The translations under genes were made by a program, and so were the position numbers. The notes beneath the pieces were generated by a model. It made no database searches and was not told where the DNA came from. It saw only the letters and a program-made list of their open reading frames with translations. Positions 53,111 to 62,500 of a DNA stretch of 64,000 bases are shown piece after piece (position 1 is the stretch's first letter; each line of letters begins with the position of its first letter). The DNA is from Bradyrhizobium sp. Gha (GTDB taxonomy: Bacteria; Pseudomonadota; Alphaproteobacteria; Rhizobiales; Xanthobacteraceae), in assembly GCF_900113735.1 (NCBI RefSeq), contig NZ_FOQM01000010.1, positions 62,001 through 126,000 of the forward strand. The letters run 5' to 3'.

Positions 53111-53992
53111 ATGCCCCGGATCGCCTTCATCGGATTGGGGCGGATGGGTCATGGCATGGCGGGCCGCTATCTCGATGCGGGCTTTACGGTGACGCTGTGG
53201 AATCGCAGCAAGTCAAAAGCAGAAGACCTGATCGCACGTGGCGCGACGTGGGCGACCTCGCCTGAGGACGCCGCGATCGATGCCGACGCGGTCGTGACCA
53301 TGGTTGCGGACGACGAGGCTTCGCGCGCGATCTGGCTCGGCCCTGATGGCGCGGCGAAGACGGCCAAATCAGGCACCATCGCCATCGAATGCTCCACGGT
53401 CTCCTATGACCATGCGCGCGAGATGAGCCGCGAGCTCAATGCGCGTGGCTTGATCTACATCGATTGCCCCGTGACGGGATTGCCGGATGCGGCCGCGAGC
53501 GGAAAGCTGACGCTGCTGGTTGGCGCGGATGCCGCTGATCTCGAACGCGCGCGCCCGTTCCTCGAACCGATCGGCTCGACCATCCGCCATTTCGGCGCGG
53601 TCGGCTCCGGCACGGTCTACAAGCTCATCAACAATCTCCTGGGCGCGATCCAGATCGCGGGCCTGGCCGAAGGCCTCGCCATCGCCGAGCAGGCCGGGCT
53701 CGACATGAAGCTGGTGCTCGACTCGGTCCAGGCGGGCGTGGCCGCGAGCCCGCAGGTGCAGCGGCACTCCCGGCGCATGGTCGCCCGCGACTTCAGCGGC
53801 GCAACGTTCACGGCCGCGCTGCGGCACAAGGACGCCGCCTATGCGGTAAAACTCGCGGAGAGCCTGCTGGCCGACAAGCCGCGGGTTGCGCGCGCTGCTG
53901 TCGAGGCTTACGCGCAGGCGAAGGCCGCCATGCCCGATGACGACGAGGGCAGGATGATCGAACTGGTGTCGAGGCCGAAGAAGCCGTCTTAA
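53111..53992 (+). CDS. NAD(P)-dependent 3-hydroxyisobutyrate dehydrogenase family protein
   Basis: The 293-residue beta-hydroxyacid dehydrogenase has the N-terminal Rossmann motif (IAFIGLGRMGHGMAGRYLDA), the substrate loop DCPVTGLPDAAASGKLTLLV and the catalytic Lys helix (SGTVYKLINNLLGAIQ). It oxidises a beta-hydroxy acid (for example 3-hydroxyisobutyrate, tartronate semialdehyde or glyoxylate/succinic semialdehyde in the reverse sense). The exact substrate is not set. It starts 2 bp after the prfB stop, which implies translational coupling. The C-terminal half is all helical, as expected. Confidence 0.9.
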   Translation: MPRIAFIGLGRMGHGMAGRYLDAGFTVTLWNRSKSKAEDLIARGATWATSPEDAAIDADAVVTMVADDEASRAIWLGPDGAAKTAKSGTIAIECSTVSYDHAREMSRELNARGLIYIDCPVTGLPDAAASGKLTLLVGADAADLERARPFLEPIGSTIRHFGAVGSGTVYKLINNLLGAIQIAGLAEGLAIAEQAGLDMKLVLDSVQAGVAASPQVQRHSRRMVARDFSGATFTAALRHKDAAYAVKLAESLLADKPRVARAAVEAYAQAKAAMPDDDEGRMIELVSRPKKPS

Positions 53993-54179
53993 CTGGAATT
54001 GCGCAGGTCATCGGCAGCGCGTTGGTCGTGATCGACGGACGGGCGCTGAGAGTGCTGCAGCCCGTCGGGTAAGTTCCGGCTCTCGTGTTTCATTCCGCGG
54101 AAAATCCTGCCGCTTGCCAGTCGCCGATCGCCTTGCGACACTCTCCACAAAACAACATTACAAAATCGGGGAGAGACCA

Positions 54180-55415
54180 ATGCCGGGTCGTCGCAAAAGC
54201 CTCGCTGCCCTCGCCATGCTTGCTGCCGGAGCGCTGGTCACGGCACCGGCTTTGGCGCAGAAAAAATACGATCCCGGCGCCAGCGACAGCGAAATCAAGA
54301 TCGGCAACATCATGCCCTACAGCGGACCGGCGTCGTCCTATGGCGTGATCGGCAAGACCGAGGCGGCGTTCTTCAAGATGATCAACGATCAGGGCGGCAT
54401 CAACGGCCGCAAGATCGACTTCATCAGCTATGACGACGCCTATTCGCCGCCGAAGGCGATCGAGCAGGCGCGCAAGCTGGTCGAGAGCGACGAAGTGTTG
54501 TTGATCTTCCAGGCGCTCGGCACGCCCTCGAATTCCGCGATCATGAAATACATGAACGCCAAGAAGGTGCCGCAGCTGTTCGTCGCCTCCGGCGGCACCA
54601 AGTTCGGCGACCCCAAGAACTTTCCGTGGACCATGGGCTTCCAGCCGAACTACCAGAGCGAGGGGCGAATCTACGCAAAATACATCAGAGACAATTTCCC
54701 CAACGGCAAGATCGCAGTGTTCTGGCAGAACGACGATGCCGGCAAGGACCAGTTCAAGGGCCTGAAGGACGGGCTCGGCGACAAGGCCGATATGATCATC
54801 GCGGACAAATCCTATGAGGTCGCTGATCCCTCGATCGACTCGCAGATCGTCGCCCTGCACGATTCCGGCGCCGACATCTTCTTCTCGTGGGCCGCGCCGA
54901 AGGGGTCGGCACAAGCGATCCGTAAAGTGGGCGAGCTCGGCTGGAAACCGACGTTCTTTTTGGCCAACACCGCGACGTCGATCGCCTCGGTGCTCAAGCC
55001 AGCCGGGCTGGACTATTCCAAAGGCATCATCTCGACCGCGTATCTGAAGGACCCGACCGATCCGACCTGGGACAAGGATCCGGCGGTGATCGCCTGGCGC
55101 GCCTTCATGGACAAGTATTACCCTGAGGGCGACAAGGCCAACGCCAACAATCTCTATGGCTACGTCGAGGCTGAGGCGATGGCGCAGGTCCTGAAGCAGT
55201 GCGGCGACAATCTCACGCGCGACAACGTGATGAAGCAGGCCGCGAACCTCAAGAATTTCCACACCGATCTGATGTTGCCCGGCATCATGGTCAATACTTC
55301 GCCGGACGATTATTTCCCGATCGAGCAGATGCAGCTGATGCGCTTCAACGGGCAGGCCTGGGAGCTGTTCGGCGACGTCATCACCGGCGAGGTCGGCCAC
55401 GAGCGCGGTCAGTAG
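54180..55415 (+). CDS. ABC transporter substrate-binding protein, branched-chain amino acid type
   Basis: The 411-residue periplasmic protein starts at ATG 54180 (GGGGAGAG upstream) with a signal peptide (about 1-28, ending APALA). The LivK-type fold shows IKIGNIMPYSGPASSYGVIG at the start of the first lobe and INGRKIDFISYDDAYSPPKA. The ligand is unknown: this family binds amino acids, aromatic acids, urea and other small acids. No permease or ATPase genes are nearby, so it is an orphan that must use a transporter encoded elsewhere, as is common in Bradyrhizobium. Confidence 0.9.
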   Translation: MPGRRKSLAALAMLAAGALVTAPALAQKKYDPGASDSEIKIGNIMPYSGPASSYGVIGKTEAAFFKMINDQGGINGRKIDFISYDDAYSPPKAIEQARKLVESDEVLLIFQALGTPSNSAIMKYMNAKKVPQLFVASGGTKFGDPKNFPWTMGFQPNYQSEGRIYAKYIRDNFPNGKIAVFWQNDDAGKDQFKGLKDGLGDKADMIIADKSYEVADPSIDSQIVALHDSGADIFFSWAAPKGSAQAIRKVGELGWKPTFFLANTATSIASVLKPAGLDYSKGIISTAYLKDPTDPTWDKDPAVIAWRAFMDKYYPEGDKANANNLYGYVEAEAMAQVLKQCGDNLTRDNVMKQAANLKNFHTDLMLPGIMVNTSPDDYFPIEQMQLMRFNGQAWELFGDVITGEVGHERGQ

Positions 55416-55444
55416 TCGGAACTGCAGGCGTCTTAGTTTGGGAT

Positions 55445-56803
55445 TTAGCCTGCGCTGAGCCGCACGCCGGCGCGCAAGAATTTCTGCGGGTCGACCGCTT
55501 CGCCGTCGATGCGGGTCTCATAGTGCAGATGCGGGCCGGTCGAGCGGCCGGTCGAGCCGACGAGGCCGATGACCTGGCCGATCTTCACGATTTCGCCGAC
55601 CTTGACGTTGATCTCGGAGAGATGGCCGTAGCGGGTCGACAATCCGTTGCCGTGATCGACCTCGACCATGCGGCCATAACCGCCGGACCAGCCGGCCGAG
55701 ACCACTTTGCCGTTGGCCGTCACGCGTGCGGGATCGCCGGTCGCGGCGCGGAAGTCGAGACCGGTATGCATCGCGGGGCGGCCGAGGAAGGGATCGCTGC
55801 GCACGCCGAAGCCGGAGGTGAATTCGACCTCACCCACGACGGGCTTGCGATAAGGCACCTGCGCCAGAGTGCGGTTGAGCCGGTCCATCTCGGCGCGGGT
55901 GACGTTGATGCGATAGAGCTGCTTCTCGAAGGGGCCGGCATTCGCGGTGAGCTTCACCGGCACGAACGGACCGCCCATCGGGGCGCGCGGCACGGCGGCT
56001 TCGAGACTGGCGAGGTTCAAACCGAGATCGCTGACGACGCCACGCATCCGGCGCATCCGTGAATCCATGCCTTCCTCAACGGCATTGAGCGCGGCGACCT
56101 GGCGGCGCTCGACCTGATCGAGCGAGTTGGTGAGCCGGACCAGGACGTTGTCAAAACCCTGGTTCTTGGCGAATTGATTGACGGGCGGGGCCATCGCGCT
56201 CGGCGCCCGCGATTCGAGCCGGGCTTCGCGGTCGGGCGGCGCGACGAAGATCACGGTATCGCTGATCGGCGAGGGCTTTGGCGTGCCTTGCGTCGTCTGG
56301 TTCGCGTCGCTGCGCTGCGGCGCCGCGCGGGGAATCGATCCGGTCACGTCCGGCATGGCGCCCAGCGCCGTGGCCCGGGACTCCAGCGCCGTCTGGCGCT
56401 TCATGATCTGGTCGAGCTTCTGGTCGAACTGTTCCTGGTCGAGCAGCTGGCGGCTGGTGGTCCGGTCGACCTTGGCGCGCAGCTCGGCGATGCGATCCTC
56501 ATAGGCATATTGCATCTCGGCCTGACGGGCGATCAGCCGGGTCAGGACGTCGTCGCGGAAGGCGAAATAGGTGGCGGTCGCCGCCGACCACAGGCCGAGC
56601 AGAACCACGGTGCCGACCACGATCCAGAACACCACCGGCCCGAGCCGGACCTGCTTGCCGTGATGCACGATGGTGTAGGCGTCATCGGCAGCGGGCAGGG
56701 GAATTGCAGCAGCTGCAGGCGCGGAGCGGCGCGTAAACGAGCGTCCGTGGTCGTGCGGGTGATGCTGGGGGTACTGCGAGTATTGGGCAGAACTTTTCGA
56801 CAT
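55445..56803 (-). CDS. M23 family peptidoglycan metallopeptidase
   Basis: The 452-residue protein has a short cytoplasmic tail rich in His/Pro/Ala and a single membrane helix (about 55-80). A long coiled-coil region with Gln/Arg/Ala (about 90-290) precedes the LytM/M23 domain at the C-terminus. Metal ligands are in MHTGLDFRA and the GPHLHYETRIDG box, with flanking TSGFGVRSDPFLG. It cleaves peptide crosslinks or, if a coiled-coil regulator, controls other hydrolases. ATG 56803 has GGGAG 5 bases upstream; the GTG two codons earlier is possible. It is on the opposite strand to the binding protein and divergent-looking from no near gene. Confidence 0.92.
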   Translation of the reverse strand: MSKSSAQYSQYPQHHPHDHGRSFTRRSAPAAAAIPLPAADDAYTIVHHGKQVRLGPVVFWIVVGTVVLLGLWSAATATYFAFRDDVLTRLIARQAEMQYAYEDRIAELRAKVDRTTSRQLLDQEQFDQKLDQIMKRQTALESRATALGAMPDVTGSIPRAAPQRSDANQTTQGTPKPSPISDTVIFVAPPDREARLESRAPSAMAPPVNQFAKNQGFDNVLVRLTNSLDQVERRQVAALNAVEEGMDSRMRRMRGVVSDLGLNLASLEAAVPRAPMGGPFVPVKLTANAGPFEKQLYRINVTRAEMDRLNRTLAQVPYRKPVVGEVEFTSGFGVRSDPFLGRPAMHTGLDFRAATGDPARVTANGKVVSAGWSGGYGRMVEVDHGNGLSTRYGHLSEINVKVGEIVKIGQVIGLVGSTGRSTGPHLHYETRIDGEAVDPQKFLRAGVRLSAG

Positions 56804-56914
56804 CGGCACTCCCGCGCCGGTCGGAACGGTTCCTTGCGGCCAAATTGCCGCAGCAATCTGGGCCGGTCATGGTTAATTTTCCGGAAACGGGAACGCTCGA
56901 TTTTAACGGGCTGG

Positions 56915-57619
56915 TTAAAGACTTCTTGCCGCTTCCAGCACCTCGTCAGCGTGGCCGTCGACCCGGACGTTGCGCCAGACCTTGGCGATCTTGCCGTCGG
57001 CCCCGATTAGGACCGTGGTGCGAAGAATCCCGAGGAAGGTCTTGCCATACATCGATTTTTCGCCCCAGGCACCGTACGCCTCCAGCATCTCGTGCCTCTC
57101 GTCCGAGATCAGGGGGACTCCAAGGCCGTGCTTGTCGCGGAACTTCTCCTGGGCCTTCAACGGATCGGCCGAAACACCCAGCACGGCGGTGCCGGCAGAC
57201 GTGAAGTCGCTCTTGAGCCGGGTGAAGTCGATGGCCTCGCGGGTGCAGCCGGGGGTGTCGGCGCGGGGGTAGAAGAACAGGACGAGCTTCTGGCCCGAGA
57301 AGTCCGCCGAGGTGACGACATTGCCGCCGTCACGAGGCAGGCGGAAGGCCGGCGCCTTCAGGCCCGCAACGAGCGGCTTTGCTGAAACGGCCGGGACCGG
57401 GGCGGCCGGGTTGGAGGCCTTTTCAGAAGATTTTAACCGTTTCGATGCGGCCTTATGTGATGTTGCCTTTGCGCCTGGCTTGTTTGATTTGCCGGCGGAT
57501 GCCGCCTGTGTTTTCGCGCTGTGTGTTTCAGTCGATGCCCGTGTTTTCAGGGGCTTCTTTTTAGCGGTCGGACTGCCGGAGGGCGTTTTGGACGATTTCT
57601 TTCGGGATTTCTTGGACAT
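56915..57619 (-). CDS. bcp: Peroxiredoxin (BCP/AhpC-TSA family), single cysteine, Lys-rich tail
   Basis: The 234-residue protein has a peroxiredoxin domain (about 85-234) with the peroxidatic Cys125 in YPRADTPGCTREAIDF. The usual resolving cysteine five residues later (as in E. coli Cys50) is replaced by Ile130, and the protein has no other cysteine. It therefore must be resolved by an outside thiol. Residues 1-75 are Lys/Ser/Ala-rich and strongly basic, absent from ordinary BCP, resembling histone-like tails. ATG 57619 has AAGGAAGG upstream. It lies beside the AsmA-like gene on the opposite strand. The tail may bind DNA or envelope polymers, which is inference. Confidence 0.9.
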   Translation of the reverse strand: MSKKSRKKSSKTPSGSPTAKKKPLKTRASTETHSAKTQAASAGKSNKPGAKATSHKAASKRLKSSEKASNPAAPVPAVSAKPLVAGLKAPAFRLPRDGGNVVTSADFSGQKLVLFFYPRADTPGCTREAIDFTRLKSDFTSAGTAVLGVSADPLKAQEKFRDKHGLGVPLISDERHEMLEAYGAWGEKSMYGKTFLGILRTTVLIGADGKIAKVWRNVRVDGHADEVLEAARSL

Positions 57620-57910
57620 ACGCCTTCCTTTCGTCGCTTTCGGCGGGTCAACCAAAGCGGTATTGCAGCTCTCGTCCGGTGTGCCGGATTCGCGCCCTCG
57701 GCTGGGCAATTTTGGCGGCGACGGAGTATGGTTACAAGAAAATCCACGCACCACCCCACTGCTGGTTGAACGCGCTCCCGGGGCGAAATGACGAACAGCA
57801 GGAACATCGGAAGTATGGCGGCAATGCCGGGGCGGGGAGCTTCAATTCCCGCCGACGGCTGCGGTCCCGGCGGCACTCAGTCCCATGACGGACGCCTGTA
57901 TCGAGAGGCA

Positions 57911-60900
57911 ATGGCAAGGAATACGTCGCCGCAGGATCACAATCGGGACTCGAATCGGCACGGTGGCAATCACGAGCAGCCGGAATGGGACGAGGCCGAC
58001 TGGGATCAAGAGCAGGAAGAGGAAGCGGGGCATCGTGCGCGCCGCCTGCTGTCGCGTTCCAGTTCGCGCTTCCGCGTCGGTGAAGGCTTCTCGGCGTTTC
58101 GGCGGGTCCTGCCGAGCGGACGCTGGTTTCGTAGGATTGGCGTTGTCGTCGGCGCCCTGATCGTCATCTTCGTCGGCTGTTTTGGCGCGCTGTGGTGGCG
58201 GCTCGGTGCCGGCCCCATCAATCTCGACATGGCGACGCCCTGGCTCGCTGCCGCCATCGAGGACAATATCGGTCACGGCAACACGGTGGAGGTCGGCGGC
58301 ACCCAGATCGAGCGGGCCGGGCGGATCAGGGTCGCCGTGCGCATCCGCGACATCATCGTTCGCGATCATGATCATGCCATCGTCGCCAGCGCGCCGAAGG
58401 CCGAGGTGAGGCTGTCCGGTATCGGGCTTCTCACCGGTCATCTGCGCGCCGAAAGCCTCAACCTCGTCGACGCGGAACTGGCGATTCGGATCGCACCCGA
58501 CGGGACGGTCACCGTCTCCGCCGGCGATACGGCCAAACCGCTCGCGACCGGCGTTGCATCCAAGAAGGAAGCGGGCCTGCCGCCCACATTCCCGCGCAAC
58601 GGCGTCCCGCCGCCGCCATTCGGGATGGCACCCGCAACTCCGGACGCACCTCAACCCGCCGCGCAGAGCGGTATTCTTCAGGGCCTCGACTGGCTCGACA
58701 GCCTGAGCATGACGGGGCTCGACGGCCAGAACCTCAACGAGATCGGCCTCAAGAACGGCAATCTGATCGTCGACGACCAGCAGCGCGGCAGCAAATGGAC
58801 GTTTGAGAACATCACGCTCAGCCTGCGCCGGCCGAGCCATGGCGGCGTCACGCTCAGCCTCGGGGAAGAGGGTGCGAAGCCTTGGTCGTTACGCGCGACG
58901 GTCGGACCGGCCGAGAATGGCGTGCGCTCGATCGATATCCGCGCCGACAAGCTCTCCACCTCCAACATCCTACTCGCTCTGCGGCTGAAGGACCTGACCT
59001 ATACGGCCGACCTGCCCCTGACCGGTGAGATGAAGGGCGAGCTCGGCCGCGACGGCGTGCCGACCTTCTTCCGCGGCAAGGTCATGATCGGCGCGGGCAA
59101 CGTCATCGACACCGACACGCCCGATTATCCGATGGCGATCGACTCCGCCGAGATCAACGTCGAGTGGGATGCAGGGCGGCGGGTGCTGGTCGCACCGTTC
59201 AAGATCCTCTCCGGCGCCAATCGCCTGACGCTGCTGGCGCATCTGGAGCCGCCGAACGGCACCAGCAATGATTGGCAGCTCGGCTTCAGCGGCGGCTCGA
59301 TCCTGCTCGGCGGCATCGACAACGAACCGCCGCTCGTCTTCAACCGCATCGCGATCGGCTTCCGCTTCGATACCGATCACAAGCGCCTGCTGCTGACGCA
59401 GGCCGATATCAGCAATGGCGAGATCGGCGTCGCCGGCACCGGCGCGATCGATTATTCAGGCGAGCCGCGCCTGACGCTCGGCTTTGCGGGGACGCCGATG
59501 TCGGCCTCCGCGCTGAAGCGGATGTGGCCGACGCTTGTGGTGCCGGAGTTGCGCCAATGGGTGATCGAGCGGATCGAGCGCGGCACGCTCCAGCGCATCG
59601 AGGTCGGCGTCAACTCGCCGACCCGCAATCTTCCGCGCAAGGGACCGCCCATTCCCGATGACGGACTGTCGGTCAACATCGCGGCGAGCGGTGTCGCGGT
59701 CCGCCCTGTCGACGGCATGCCGGTCGTGCACGATGCCGACCTCAAGGCGCATGTGACCGGACGTACCGCCACCGTGAATATCGCCCAGGGCATTGCCGAC
59801 ACGCCGGCAGGCCGCAAGGTTACGATCTCCGATTTCGTCTTCGAGGTGCCAGACATGGCGCCAAAGCCGTCGCCCTCGCGGACGAGATTCCGCGTCGATG
59901 GCCCGGTGCCCGCTGCGGCCGAGATGCTGTCCAACGATCGGCTGAGCGATCTCTCGTCGACCGTCGTCGATCCCAACACCAGCAAGGGCACGTTCACGGC
60001 GAACATCCAGCTCGGCCTGCCGGTCAAGGGCGAACTAACCAAGGCGGACACCACCTACGCCGTGACAGCCGATCTCAACGGTTTCAGCGCCGAAAAGTTG
60101 GTGATGAACCAGAAGCTCGAGGCCAACAATCTCAAGATTGTCGCCAATAACCAGGGCTATCAGGTCAAGGGCGACGTCAAGATCAACGGGCAGCCGGCTT
60201 CGCTCGACTACCGCAAGGCGACCGATGGCGACGCGGACGTCAAGCTGCAGGCGACACTGGACGATGCGAGCCGTGCGCGCCTTGGCTTCGATCTCAGTCC
60301 GGCCGTCAGCGGGTCGATTCCGATCAAGGTTTCGGGCAAGATTGCCGGCGGTCCCGACGCGACGACGAAGCTCGGCATCGAGGCCGACCTCACCTCGGTC
60401 AAGCTCGACAACATCCTTCCCGGCTGGGTCAAGCTGCCGGGCAAGTCGAGCAAGGCGACATTCAAGGTGGTGCCGACGGCACAATCGACGCGGCTCGAGG
60501 ACATCGCCATCGAAGGCGGCGGCGCCTCGATCAAGGGCTCGCTCGAAATCGACCCGAACGGCGACCTCATGAACGCGAACTTCCCGACCTATTCGCCGTC
60601 CGACGGGGACAAGACCTCGTTGAAGGTGGAGCGCGGCCAGGACGGCGTGATCAGGGGCACGATGCGCGGCGATGTCTTCGACGGCCGCGGCTTCCTCAAG
60701 TCGGCGATCTCAGGCAATTCCAAGGACGACAGCAAGAGCAAGCTCAAGAACGTCGATTTCGACATCGACGTGAAGCTCGGCACCGTCATGGGGTTTAACG
60801 GCGAGACCATGCGCAGCATCGATGCCAAGATGTCGAAGCGGAGCGGGGCGATCAAGGCTTTCTCGCTGAACGGCAGGATCGGTCAGAACACGCCGGTCGC

Positions 60901-61612
60901 TGCGGACTTGCGCGGCGGGCGCGCGCAAGGCAGCCGCGAGGTGATCTATCTTCAGACCAACGATGCCGGATCGCTGCTGAAGTTCACCGATATCTATACC
61001 AAGGCCGTCGGCGGCCAGATGGTGGTAGCTATGGAGCCGCCGACGTCGGAGCCGACCACGGCGCGGGAAGGTCTCATCAGCGTACGCGACTTCACGGTGA
61101 AGGGTGAGGCGCAGCTCGAACGCGTGGCTGCGGGCGCGCCGAACGGCACCGGGAATGGCATCTCCTTCAGCGCGCTCCGCGCCGAGTTCATCCGTCAGAA
61201 CGGTGCGCTCACGGTCCGCGATGGCGTGGTCAAGGGCCCGATGATCGGCGCCACCATCGAGGGCTCCATCGATTATCCCGGCAACCAGGTGTGCATGAGC
61301 GGTACCTTCGTGCCGATGTACGGATTGAACAACATGTTCGGACAGATTCCGGTGCTCGGGTTGTTCTTGGGTGCTGGTGACAAAGAGGGACTGATCGGCG
61401 TGACCTACGAGGTCATCGGTACGCCGGCCGCGCCCGTCATGCGCGTCAATCCGATCTCGGCGATATTTCCCGGCGTGACCCGGAAGATCATGGAGTTCAA
61501 CACCGGCAAGCAGAACACGCCGATCGATGAGCTGCCGTCGTCGCAGTCCGGCGAAAGCCCGACGGGATCGGCAAGGCAATTGTCGAACGGTTGTAGCCTC
61601 GCGCGGCGTTAG
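57911..61612 (+). CDS. AsmA-like / DUF3971 (YhdP-type) large protein
   Basis: The 1233-residue protein has an N-terminal basic, disordered cytosolic region (about 1-70), a single membrane helix (about 78-98, GVVVGALIVIFVGCFGALWW) and a very long repetitive beta-strand periplasmic part. That part includes the DUF3971-like segment (around residues 220-450) and an AsmA_2-type C-terminal domain (about 900-1150). Such bridge-like proteins in the YhdP/TamB/AsmA group shuttle phospholipids between membranes. ATG 57911 is preferred, as it has AGAGG just upstream; the frame stays open to 57788, where a start is also possible. No operon partner is evident. Confidence 0.85.
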   Translation: MARNTSPQDHNRDSNRHGGNHEQPEWDEADWDQEQEEEAGHRARRLLSRSSSRFRVGEGFSAFRRVLPSGRWFRRIGVVVGALIVIFVGCFGALWWRLGAGPINLDMATPWLAAAIEDNIGHGNTVEVGGTQIERAGRIRVAVRIRDIIVRDHDHAIVASAPKAEVRLSGIGLLTGHLRAESLNLVDAELAIRIAPDGTVTVSAGDTAKPLATGVASKKEAGLPPTFPRNGVPPPPFGMAPATPDAPQPAAQSGILQGLDWLDSLSMTGLDGQNLNEIGLKNGNLIVDDQQRGSKWTFENITLSLRRPSHGGVTLSLGEEGAKPWSLRATVGPAENGVRSIDIRADKLSTSNILLALRLKDLTYTADLPLTGEMKGELGRDGVPTFFRGKVMIGAGNVIDTDTPDYPMAIDSAEINVEWDAGRRVLVAPFKILSGANRLTLLAHLEPPNGTSNDWQLGFSGGSILLGGIDNEPPLVFNRIAIGFRFDTDHKRLLLTQADISNGEIGVAGTGAIDYSGEPRLTLGFAGTPMSASALKRMWPTLVVPELRQWVIERIERGTLQRIEVGVNSPTRNLPRKGPPIPDDGLSVNIAASGVAVRPVDGMPVVHDADLKAHVTGRTATVNIAQGIADTPAGRKVTISDFVFEVPDMAPKPSPSRTRFRVDGPVPAAAEMLSNDRLSDLSSTVVDPNTSKGTFTANIQLGLPVKGELTKADTTYAVTADLNGFSAEKLVMNQKLEANNLKIVANNQGYQVKGDVKINGQPASLDYRKATDGDADVKLQATLDDASRARLGFDLSPAVSGSIPIKVSGKIAGGPDATTKLGIEADLTSVKLDNILPGWVKLPGKSSKATFKVVPTAQSTRLEDIAIEGGGASIKGSLEIDPNGDLMNANFPTYSPSDGDKTSLKVERGQDGVIRGTMRGDVFDGRGFLKSAISGNSKDDSKSKLKNVDFDIDVKLGTVMGFNGETMRSIDAKMSKRSGAIKAFSLNGRIGQNTPVAADLRGGRAQGSREVIYLQTNDAGSLLKFTDIYTKAVGGQMVVAMEPPTSEPTTAREGLISVRDFTVKGEAQLERVAAGAPNGTGNGISFSALRAEFIRQNGALTVRDGVVKGPMIGATIEGSIDYPGNQVCMSGTFVPMYGLNNMFGQIPVLGLFLGAGDKEGLIGVTYEVIGTPAAPVMRVNPISAIFPGVTRKIMEFNTGKQNTPIDELPSSQSGESPTGSARQLSNGCSLARR

Positions 61613-61687
61613 CGCGGAGCCATGATCGGACCGTCGGCGCTTGTCCCGAAAAAGGTCTTTGAATTTGGGAGGCTGACGGGACCGGCA

Positions 61688-61774
61688 ATGAACCGATTCG
61701 CTCACCGCCTCATCATGTCCGTGCTGCTCGCAGCCGTTCTCGTTCTGATATGGAACGTGCTGGGCTCTCGCTGA
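61688..61774 (+). CDS. Possible 28-residue membrane protein
   Basis: This short frame (ATG 61688 to TGA 61774) encodes a basic N-terminus (MNRFAHRLI), a hydrophobic helix of about 16 residues and a Leu-Gly-Ser-Arg end. That is the standard pattern for single-pass small proteins. GGGAGG lies about 14 bases upstream, which is on the long side for a ribosome site. It follows the AsmA-like gene by 75 bp on the same strand. Chance cannot be excluded for a frame this short. Confidence 0.35.
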   Translation: MNRFAHRLIMSVLLAAVLVLIWNVLGSR

Positions 61775-61832
61775 AACGGCGCCGGCCGATGACCGGCGAC
61801 GTCTCGTGACCTGGAAGTCGATTGCCTGCGCC

Positions 61833-62279
61833 TCAGCGCCGCGCGAAGGCGCCGCCCGGCGCGTCGCTCTCCTTGCCCATAACCGCATCGACGCTGACCG
61901 CGCCGCCGCCCGCAGCCGCGAGGTAGAGGCAGGCGAAGCAGAACAGGATCGCGGCGGTGCCGTTGTTCAACAGCGGCAGGAAAACCGGCGGGCCTTCCTT
62001 GGAGATGTGGAAGACGTGACCGAGGAAATAGGCGAAGGCCATTTCGCCGGAGAGGACGAAGGCCGACAGACGGGTGAACAGTCCGATCATGAGCGTGGCG
62101 CCAAGCACGAGCTCGAGCAGGCCGGCCGTCCAGATCAGCGGTGGCGGATTCGCGAACATGGCCACCTGCGGAATGTGGAAGATCTTGGTCATGCCGTACT
62201 GGAACAGCAAGAGACCGGTGATGAAGCGAAACAGGCTCAAGAGAACCGGTTGATAGCGAGAGAGATAGGGAAAGTTCAT
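61833..62279 (-). CDS. DoxX family membrane protein
   Basis: The 148-residue protein has four predicted helices with the DoxX pattern (LFRFITGLLLFQYGMTKIFH, then LIWTAGLLELVLGATLMIGL). ATG 62279 is preferred over the upstream ATG 62297 because GGAGGGC lies 8 bases before it. DoxX proteins are small membrane redox partners linked to quinone or thiosulfate metabolism and oxidative stress resistance. The last residues (KESDAPGGAFARR) are cytosolic and variable. It is monocistronic as far as visible, with a 221-bp spacer to the next gene upstream. Confidence 0.88.
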   Translation of the reverse strand: MNFPYLSRYQPVLLSLFRFITGLLLFQYGMTKIFHIPQVAMFANPPPLIWTAGLLELVLGATLMIGLFTRLSAFVLSGEMAFAYFLGHVFHISKEGPPVFLPLLNNGTAAILFCFACLYLAAAGGGAVSVDAVMGKESDAPGGAFARR

Positions 62280-62500
62280 TGGGTTTGTGCCCTCCATCCA
62301 ATATTGCGACTAGGACCGCATTCGGTTCCGCCCTGCAAGCTGCGCCAGGTCAATTTGCGCTGACATTTTTGTCATGTCGGACAAAACACCGCATACTGGG
62401 ATTTCAGCCGCGCACAATCAGCAATTTCTCTCCGTATACGCTTCGCGGCCGCCCGTAGTTCCCCGGTGACACGAATGAGTTCAGGTTACCCATGGGAAAC

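Noticed and set aside
56903..56918. A second CtrA site (TTAA ... TTAA) near the M23 peptidase
   Set aside because: The spacing is 8, not 7, and it overlaps the end of the peroxiredoxin gene.
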